Part shown: one piece after another, positions 56,773 to 64,000 of the stretch
Numbering within the stretch: position 1 is the first letter of the stretch
Layout: each line of letters opens with the position of its first letter
Origin: Rhyacophila brunnea
Taxonomy: Eukaryota > Arthropoda > Insecta > Trichoptera > Rhyacophilidae
Reading direction: 5' to 3'
Assembly (NCBI GenBank): GCA_022495005.1
Contig: JAGYXB010000456.1
Coordinates: forward strand, 1,240,001-1,304,000
Length of the DNA stretch: 64,000 bases
Position numbers and translations under genes: made by a program
Notes under the pieces: generated by a model
What the model saw: the letters and a program-made list of their open reading frames with translations, nothing else
Told to the model about the DNA's origin: nothing
Database searches by the model: none

Positions 56773-57340
56773 TATCATCATCATTATCATTTATGGCACT
56801 ACAACCCTTGGAGTGTCTTGGCCTTCTTCAAAAAGTTCCTCCATCCTGGACGATCCAGCGCCAACACTCTCCAGTTACTTTCACCAAACATTTTTTAATC
56901 TTCCGTTACGTCCTAGGTCTTCTCTTGCCATCGGGGGTTGCGTATATAGCCTTCCTCGCCGGTATAACCTCCGGCATTTTATGCATGTGGCCGATCCAGC
57001 GCAGTCTCTGCATTTTCATATATTACGTGATCTTTTCGCACCCATTAAGTTTGTACAGCTCCTCATTATACCTTGACCTCCAAAAGACACTTTTTTGAAT
57101 AGCCCGAAAGATTCTTCTAAAAACTCTCCTCTCAAAGATATCCATATTTCTCCCATTCTGTTTACTGAGTGCCCAGCATTCTGATCCATGTGTTAATACC
57201 GGGCGCAGGAGAGTTTTATATAAAGTTGTTTTGGTTTTCCTCGAGAGTGCTTTGTTCTTTAGAAGCTTTTGAAGACCAAAATAGCACCCATTGGCGAGGC
57301 TGATCCGGCGTTTTATTTCGTCGCTCGTGTTATTAGTAAT
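56773..57340 (-). pseudogene. RTE-like LINE 3' end (family L2)
   Basis: ACGTAATA at 56765-56772 and 57341-57348 is a likely 8-bp target duplication. The minus-strand translation reads NTSDEIKRRISLANGCYFGL, then NKALSRKTKTTLYKTLLRPV, LTHGSECWALSKQNG, ERRVFRRIFRAIQKS, RYNEELYKLN, a stop and LRWIGHMHKMPEVIPARKAI. This is the post-RT region of the family at 33905-35376. The (ATCATC)n tail is at the left end. Truncated 5', with stops. Confidence 0.82.
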
Positions 57341-57399
57341 ACGTAATACCTACATACATTGATTTAAATGCAAAAATCCGAATGCCAAATTAATGTAAT

Positions 57400-57553
57400 C
57401 GTTCCAAAATCTAAACACTGCTACTTAATTTCTTCATAATTATATGGAACATACGTAGCTCAATCGCTAAAGCAAATTGGTGCGAATCCAGTGTTTTTTT
57501 TCAAAGATTTTTTTCTAGAAGGTCTCTGAGATGTTTTCAAAGTATGTATGTAC
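57400..57553 (+). repeat. tRNA-headed repeat (family U), B box lost
   Basis: The lead TACTTAATTTCTTCATAATT and the A-box side CGTAGCTCAATCGCTAAAGC are followed directly by the tail TTTTTTTTCAAAGATTTTTT and GATGTTTTCAAAGTATGTAT. A hAT MITE starts right at its 3' end. Confidence 0.5.
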
Positions 57554-58112
57554 GAGTGGTAAAGGGTGGATGTAGGCTATTAAGATCAGCCATTAATAGT
57601 GTACACTGAACTTTGTCAGTCATACGTATTTGTTTTCATTGAAATGAGACTACAGTTTATAGATGATGTTGGTTAGTTTTTAAAATTCAATTAAGCCCTG
57701 CGAAACCAAGTCAATATAAAATATCTAAAATTTGAAATTAAATCATAGATAACTATCGATATTTTATAGATAGAATAATATTTTTATCTATTATAGTTTT
57801 CTTTAGGCAGGGCTTAATGAATTTGAAAAAATAAAGCAACAATATGGGTAATATTATGTTCTATGTACATATTCTTAATCCAACGAAAACAATAAGTATG
57901 AATGAAAAGTGTGCACAATGTTGTCGAATCGCCCATACCAAAACTATATTTTTTTGGTTTAGACAGGGTTTAATTGATTTTTAAAAACTAACCAACACCA
58001 TTAGTAAATTGTAGTTTTAGTTCAATAAAAACAAATACGTATAACTAACAAAGTTTAATGTGCACTATTTATGGGGGATCTTAATTTAGCCTTGCCCCAC
58101 CCTTCGCTACTG
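57554..58112. mobile_element. hAT-type MITE, copy 3
   Basis: Termini GAGTGGTAAAGGGTGGATG and, inverted, CAGTAGCGAAGGGTGGGGC. Flanking 8-mers GTATGTAC (57546-57553) and GTATGCAC (58113-58120) match at 7 of 8. The inner blocks ATGTTGGTTAGTTTTTAAAA, TAGGCAGGGCTTAATGAATT and ACTAACCAACACCATTAG are colinear with 27212-27829 and with 41374-43847 minus its Helitron. Confidence 0.82.
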
Positions 58113-58120
58113 GTATGCAC

Positions 58121-59050
58121 TATCATAAAATCTAATATTAAATCAGTGATTTAACCATTTTTATTTAAATAAATCCTTGAAACATTTTGTTAAATCGTTG
58201 GCAGCGTCTATTTTTTTGGTAATCATCAAATTCGATAATGATACATTTCTATATCATTATTAATTTTTATTTGATAACGTTTTTCTATTTAAATATACAG
58301 TCGTTGTCTTGAACAGGCTTTGCGAGTTGTGGTTTAAATCTCCATATTGTAGATTCTTTATTCTCGAGATATAATATTATCTTCTTAGTACATACGTTTT
58401 GTTCATTAATAATCTTCCTCTGTAATATAACTTGTAAATACATAATGTAATCATCTATCACTTGACCTAAGCTTTTGAAATTATCGTGTCCTTTTTAATC
58501 CTTTCTTAGATTTATTAAGATTGACGTATAATCAAATTAAAATAAAGACAACAGATTAATAAAATAAACAATACAAAACACTGTCATTATTAATTATTTG
58601 TTTTAATTCTCTTGTGAAATAAGTCACTCTTAAAATTAGAGTCTTAAATAGATTATCGTATCAAATTCTTTTGGAAGAATAAATCAAAAGCTTATATTGA
58701 ATAAAAGCTTCATTCAATTTGCCTTTATTCGGAGGAAAATTATTGTAGAGAAAATGCATTCAGGGGATTTCCCTCCATTGTCGTTTCTATTTCATCTAGG
58801 TATCTCATAGTCAAAGATAAAAATACACTCAGTGGTAAATCTCGTCGCGGGTTATCGCAAATCCTTTCTCTTGGAGATGATTCAATTACTTCTTAGAGTT
58901 TTCGCTATCGCTGGAATAAAGTTTTAGGGATCTTTGCTCATAAGTAGAAATAATAGTAAATGCAGTGACGTGTGGTCAAATAAATAATACATTATCTCTC
59001 AATTTATTCATTCTTATAATGGCAGGGTGTAGACGTCAACGTTGATACTA
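58121..59050. other. No gene recognised
   Basis: AT-rich, no frame above 60 residues. Confidence 0.55.
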
Positions 59051-59975
59051 GCGGGTGTTTTTTTAGAGGTTTGTTTTTCAAATTGGCAACACTTTTTCCA
59101 GTGACAGCCAATTTGACAGCTGACAGCTGGTTGTGGTCAATTTGGTTTGCCATTTTACCATGAATAGACTTACGCCAGAACAACGGGTGTAAATTGTGGA
59201 AATCTATTTCGAAAATCGTGGTTCAGATTGCGAAACATATCGTGCACTACGTCCATTGTACAGTCGACATAATCGTCTATCATGGGGCTGATTTTGGTTC
59301 AATGGCTACGTCAATAAGCAAAATTGCCGCATTTGGAGTGAAGAAAATCCGCAATTATTAATGCCATTATTAAGACGCCGTTATATCCAGAAAAAGTCAC
59401 TGTTTGGTGTGCTTTGTGGGCTGGTGGAATCATTGGTCTATATTTCTTGAAAAATGATGCCGGCCAGAACGTTACAGTCGATGGAGAGCGCTATAGATCC
59501 ACGATTACTAACTTTTTTGTTCCCCAATTGATTATGCATTAATGTGGAAGAGCTGTGGTTTCAACAAGACGGTGCAACACGCCACATAGCGCGCGCCATA
59601 ATCAATTTATTGAAGAAAATATTCGATGAACGCATAATATGGACCTGTGAATTGACCTCTAAGATCGTGTGATTTAACACCTTTGGACTATTTTCTGTAG
59701 ATATATATGAACTCGTTAGTTTACACCGATAAACCAGAGACGATACACGACTTGAAAGCCAACATTCGCCGCGTTATTGCCGATATACGACCCCAGCTGT
59801 TCGAAAAAGTGGGACAAGATTGCGCTTTCTTCGAGCCAGCCACGGTGCCCATATGCATACTAACCACTAATGGTATACAATTATCTTTCAAATAAAGCCA
59901 ATAACATGTCCATTACCACAATTTTTATGTGTTTTATTTCATTTTAAACTTCTACACCTCTTAAAAAACACCCGT
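59051..59975 (+). mobile_element. Mariner-type element, decayed (925 bp)
   Basis: The left end GCGGGTGTTTTTTTAGAGGT and the right end, inverted ACGGGTGTTTTTTAAGAGGT, are TIRs. TA borders both sides (59049-59050, 59976-59977). A complete element would be about 1.2-1.3 kb, so several hundred bases are deleted. Transposase pieces lie at 59160-59895. Confidence 0.85.
59160..59895 (+). pseudogene. Mariner/IS630-type transposase, fragmented
   Basis: The start reads MNRLTPEQRV, a stop, and IVEIYFENRGSDCETYRALR, the N-terminal DNA-binding helices. After a deletion near 59357 the frames give EKVTVWCALWAGGIIGLYFL, NDAGQNVTVDGERYRSTITN and LWFQQDGATRHIARAIINLL (the second catalytic Asp region). LTPLDYFL-like sequence follows after frameshifts at 59670-59700, where the third catalytic Asp would lie. 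The last frame (59707-59895) has MNSLVYTDKPETIHDLKANI and RRVIADIRPQLFEKVGQD. The first catalytic Asp region is disturbed. Many frame breaks. Confidence 0.82.
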
Positions 59976-59999
59976 TATTAAGTGTTTTTTTTTTTTTTT

Positions 60000-60210
60000 A
60001 AACCATGTCCGATCCTAATAGAGGTGTGTATTAACAGATTATGTTTTTTATAAGAAATGAATGTTAACCACTTGCTCAACCTATTAAGTCCATACCCTGA
60101 CTCACACACAAATTGAAAAACAATATGTTGACTTGCCAGACCCAGGATTCGAACCTGGGACCCACGGCGTGATAGTCCATCGCTTAAGCCGCGCGGCTAC
60201 CGTGGGTTTA
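60000..60210 (-). repeat. tRNA-derived SINE (family 2), minus strand
   Basis: The minus-strand head has GGTAGCCGCGCGGCTTAAGC (A box, 60186-60205) and CCAGGTTCGAATCCTGGGTC (B box, 60140-60159). The body has GAGTCAGGGTATGGACTTAA and AACATTCATTTCTTATAAAA, ending in ATCGGACATGGTTTAAAAAA and a long A tail (60001-59986 on the minus strand). Possible duplication ACTTTATA/ACTTAATA with one mismatch. Confidence 0.78.
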
Positions 60211-60917
60211 TAAAGTAAGTAATTTAGTGGTGTTTACTGAGTAATATTATTATGAATCAATGCTACAAGAGCGAGCTATGCGCTACAGAGTTGATAAGTA
60301 TGTCTAAATTTGCATGACATCATTAAAACTAGGGTAAAGGCACAACCTTGAGCTGAATCATAATACAAACTTCAAATTGTAAATATGTATATAAGTGTGT
60401 GTAATATTTTCCACGATTTTAATGTTACATAATATCTGGACTTGAAAGGTTAACTTTACTACAAAAAAAATTGTTACCGGTGGCGGGTTTATGAACGTAG
60501 AGGTCAATGCACTGACTGATGTTGACATCCTCCATGATAAAACATTAAATAAAAAATGATAAACTCCAACTAACATCACACATAGTAAAAAAAATCTTAG
60601 TATCTCCTTCCTAGAATCACATACTGTTGCTAATTTTTTTTATGTACAATTACATTTCTGTTTGAATGGTTATAATATTATATGCCCTTTTGACGTTGGT
60701 GGAAGGGATTTTTTTATGCTTTGGGATTTCTTTGTATTCAATTATTTAGACATAATATGCATCTTTTTGAGATTTTATTATGATTTAATAATTGTATGAC
60801 TGATTTAAACTGTTTCAAGGCCCCTTATGAATTCTTCTTACAAATCGATTGAGTCATAATATATGCTAAAGAAAATCACCGCTGTCAGTTGTGCCGTAAT
60901 AAGTGACTACGAGGCTC
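60211..60917. other. No gene recognised
   Basis: Nothing identified. Confidence 0.5.
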
Positions 60918-61050
60918 TTAATTACAAAGTCGGTAACCTCATTTTTTTCTTTTTTTATATTTTTCGTGTTTCTGATTCTGTAAGTATTTCAAGCACCTAA
61001 TTAATTTTCAAAATCGTTGAATATGAAGATTACCAATTTTGAAACTAACA
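60918..61050. repeat. Short TIR element (family G), deleted copy
   Basis: TTAATTACAAAGTCGGTAAC at the left and GATTACCAATTTTGAAACTA at the right are the same ends as 39618-39981, and the T-rich block is shared. The centre is deleted. Confidence 0.55.
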
Positions 61051-61866
61051 GAATCACATGCCAATATTTCTCAATAAAAGATTTGCGGGTAAATAAAAAA
61101 TACAAGAGTTTAGTTTTCATTATATCCCACCTTTCCTTTTGGGCCCTGATAATGTATCCAATATATTAATATTTTATTAGGTAGATAAAATATTATTACA
61201 TACTTCAATATTATTTTCTAAACTGACGCCATAATGATAACTGGGTATACATTCTTATAGTTTTAAATAGCGATCTTGTGCTTTCGTTATTTATTTATAT
61301 TTCCCTTTTTTATAACAAAATAATATTTAACAATAAGTTACGCCACTGGTGAATAAATACCCACCGGATAAGAAAGATTATTTAAATTCGTTAAAGTTAT
61401 TCCTCACTTATTGGAAGGCTTCCGAGGTAGGCTTTCATTTTGATAGACGCAGACGGTACTAAAAAGTTCGACTCCCTAGATAATTAACATGTTCTCCGCT
61501 AAATGTTTTGAACTGTGGCGATTAATCAAAGGGGGGAAAAACTTATTTAAGACGAAATAAAAAATATACTTTATCAAACTGACCAAATTAGTCAAGAACT
61601 TTTTCGAATAACTTATTGAGAATTTTCCCGGCATAAAATGCGAATCCAAAGGTAATTTAAGGGATTATTTTGCTTAAAATAGTTTAATGAAATTAATAGT
61701 TTATTTTATATAATTTTAAACCTCTAGTGCCCCATACGGATTGAATGTGTTTAACTAAATACCACCGATAGTGATCTAGAAAAATGTAATAGTAAGATTT
61801 CTCTACATTATCCATACATTTATCTACAACAATTACCTTAATTTTCAATTGGAATTACAACAATAT
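61051..61866. other. No gene recognised
   Basis: Nothing identified. Confidence 0.5.
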
Positions 61867-61881
61867 ATGAAAAGGTCGAAA

Positions 61882-62464
61882 TTATATCGAATTACAGAAG
61901 AAATCAACAAGAGAATCATGTCTGCGAATAAATGCTACTTTGGTCTGTTAAGACATTTTAAGTCCCGCTTACTATCTCGCCGAACTAAAAGCACTCTTTA
62001 CAAGACAGTTGTAAAGCCAGTACTCACCTACGCATCGGAAACCTGGACATTAACTCTTTGAAATGAACGAGCCCCGAATATCTTTGAAAGAAAAATTCTC
62101 CGCCGTATATATGGACAGATCAGGAATGGCACCAATTGGAGGAGAAGATATAATACTGAGCTCTACGGGCTGTACGAAGATTGCAGCGCAGTTCAATCAA
62201 TTAAGATTGGGAGACTGTGATGGCTAGGTCATGTGAACCGTCTAAATGACAATGAACCGGCAAAGAGTGTGATTTCCAGCAATCCAATAGGGCATAGAAG
62301 AAGAGACAGGCCAAAGATTCGCTGGTTGGATGGAGCTGCCAGTGACTGCCGTATTCTGGGGGTACCAAATTGGAAAGCGGCTACACTGGATAGGGACAGG
62401 TGGAGGGAGCTGTTGGAGGAGGTCAGGACCCACACCGGGTTGTCGCGCCCCTGATGATGATGAT
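61882..62464 (+). mobile_element. RTE-like LINE 3' end (family L2) with 15-bp duplication
   Basis: ATGAAAAGGTCGAAA occurs at 61867-61881 and 62463-62477, overlapping the GATGATGATG tail by a few bases. The insert codes RITEEINKRIMSANKCYFGL, RRTKSTLYKTVVKPVLTYAS and ETWTLTL, a stop, then ERKILRRIYGQIRNG, YNTELYGLYEDC, WLGHVNRLNDNEPAKSVISS and RDRPKIRWLDGAASDCRILG, ending in LSRP and a stop. It is the region after the RT core in the same family as 33905-35376. 5'-truncated, one stop in the middle. Confidence 0.88.
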
Positions 62465-62599
62465 GAAAAGGTCGAAACGTCTACGAACATGTGTAACAAA
62501 TTACTTTGTAAAAAAATAAAACATTAATATAAATTACGTAAGTACAAAATCCAACTAGTAAACTTTTTTTATAATATATAATATAATTAATAAACTATT

Positions 62600-62790
62600 T
62601 CTGATATTTAACGATTACGCAATTTCACGTAAAAACTACTACCTAGTTAAATTTGTCGTAATTAAGTAAGACACCCGTAGCTTAATTTGGTAAAGCACAT
62701 TGGCGCAAACCCAGTGGTTACAGATATGCCTGGTTTTCTACCAGGTATATAATATGTGGTGTTTTCAAATTATGTGGATAAATAAAGTAC
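62600..62790 (+). repeat. tRNA-headed repeat (family U), second subtype
   Basis: The lead AAATTTGTCGTAATTAAGTA leads to a tRNA-like module (62669-62747) with CGTAGCTTAATTTGGTAAAG and the well-paired CATTGGCGCAAACCCAGTG arm. The B box is replaced by CCTGGTTTTCTACCAGG. The tail is GTGGTGTTTTCAAATTATGT. Confidence 0.6.
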
Positions 62791-62959
62791 TTTACTCATA
62801 TAATTAAATAATTATCAGGACCATTTCCGTCATTTTAGAAAATAAAGCATTAAAAAAATATATTTAGCGATTCAGAATGCCTCTAAAATAGTACGATACA
62901 CACTCTAAATTTCTTTAAATTGCGTAGATAACTTATTACTTAATACTTATATTATATAT

Positions 62960-63110
62960 TGCTAATATTCCGGAGGCTCTGGGTCAGATACCCGGTGAGG
63001 TCACTATAGATTTTTTATGATATTTTAATGCTTGGATGGTTCTGTAGTTGTATACTGCTACTACTATACTACGGTCATTAGACACCGTGTCCTGTTATAG
63101 TGTAAGAAAA
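62960..63110 (+). repeat. tRNA-derived SINE (family 3), copy 2
   Basis: The 3' half of the tRNA head, GGGTCAGATACCCGGTGAGG, is followed by the body ATGCTTGGATGGTTCTGTAG, CTGCTACTACTATACTACGG and a CCTGTTATAGTGTAAGAAAA end, colinear with the minus-strand copy at 11465-11650. Confidence 0.55.
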
Positions 63111-64000
63111 AAAAACAATTATTTGATACATGTTTTATAATTATTATGAAGTCTCTCAGGTAAACGCCGTTTCGTCCAATCAATTAATGTAATATTCTCG
63201 GTGTTCTGTAGATATCAATTATAATATGTCATAGTATTATTTTCATGTATTTGGAGTACATGTATTATTCTGTAAGCAAGAAATAGGTTAGCTTCATTCT
63301 GTTATAGCATTAAGAAGAATGTGGAAATCATGAACAATGACAATGTGGAAGCTTTATCATAACGAAAACGCGAACAAAAACATTATCTTCATAAGCGTTA
63401 CTTTCCAACAAAAGCTTTCATAGAAAGCTTATTATTGTGTTATTATTACATAAAGCTCATATTAATGGGTGGCGTACGTGTCCTATTTAACACAGATAGT
63501 GCAGTAGATAGTACCTACGTAGTAAATTTACCTATTATTCTTTGTAAAGTGATATTTTTTAGATGACACCGATAGATACAGAGTTATTGCGACATGGTTT
63601 TTTTCACCACATGATGCTATTTTTTGCTTTTTTTCGACGACGACTAATTGCTACCATTATCATTATAACATGCTTGAGTCAATCTATGAAAGTCTATTAA
63701 ATCTAATTATATAATTATTATAACTAGTGGCTTTTTAGGACAATAGCCCAATCTAATTGGTATATCTAAGTTTATAATAGACCCTCCACATATACTATGT
63801 TGACTATCTTCGCTTAGCTGTTTTCTTTTTTATAGTAAATTTTATTTTTACACTTTTTTGGAACTCAGGCCATTCATTCAAGTCATCAACTACCGAAATC
63901 AGTTCAATCGATTTACGATTTGTGTAACTTGCGCAATTAAATATAATATAGATATATTAATTTAAATAAAATAATTCGAATCACCTCAGAAACATACCAA
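63111..64000. other. No gene recognised
   Basis: AT-rich, no frame or repeat recognised up to the window edge. Confidence 0.5.

Overview
The window is strongly AT-rich nuclear DNA from an animal, most likely an insect. The clues are RTE-type and Jockey-type non-LTR retrotransposon relics, a Helitron ending in the typical CTAG terminus, Tc1/mariner and hAT elements, tRNA-derived SINE-like repeats, and a short run of degenerate CCTAA (the arthropod telomere motif). A hemipteran such as an aphid is a guess only. I recognise no host protein-coding gene, rRNA gene or functional tRNA gene. Nearly every longer reading frame is a transposable-element relic or a chance frame.

Layout. 0-9 kb: short inverted-repeat elements (51-398, 6733-7175, 7687-8153), two hAT-like elements (2480-3466; 4444-5285 with a perfect 8-bp target duplication) and a LINE 3' end (3603-3896). 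9-19 kb: a tRNA-headed repeat split by a LINE (9230-10100), a Jockey-like relic (12830-13970), an RTE-like 3' end (14030-14606), a near-perfect ~300-bp hairpin element (15906-16213) and more tRNA-headed repeats. 19.84-23.82 kb: an array of about 16 near-identical ~247-bp units. 24-33 kb: a Jockey-like 3' end split by a LINE with a twin-priming inversion (25345-26900), a hAT-type MITE (27212-27829), a long-TIR element with an internal duplication (30880-31688) and a hAT element with an 8-bp duplication (31955-32707). 33.9-35.4 kb: an RTE-like retrotransposon with a 14-bp target duplication, lacking everything between its endonuclease and the RT active site. 37-43.9 kb: nested tRNA-headed repeats and a Jockey-like LINE, then a hAT MITE interrupted by a 2.07-kb Helitron remnant with a PIF1-type helicase pseudogene. 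46-50.4 kb: several LINE relics and a ~475-bp palindrome of two tRNA-headed repeats. 51-64 kb: tRNA-derived SINEs, a TIR element whose centre is telomere-like repeats (56042-56260), RTE-like 3' ends, a third hAT MITE, and a decayed mariner with both ends (59051-59975).

The useful content is the insertion history. Target-site duplications, empty-site comparison between repeat copies, and nesting order can all be read from the sequence. All coding relics carry stops, frameshifts, truncations or active-site changes, so I infer no active element here. All calls rest on motif and self-comparison by eye. Family names are from general knowledge and were not searched.
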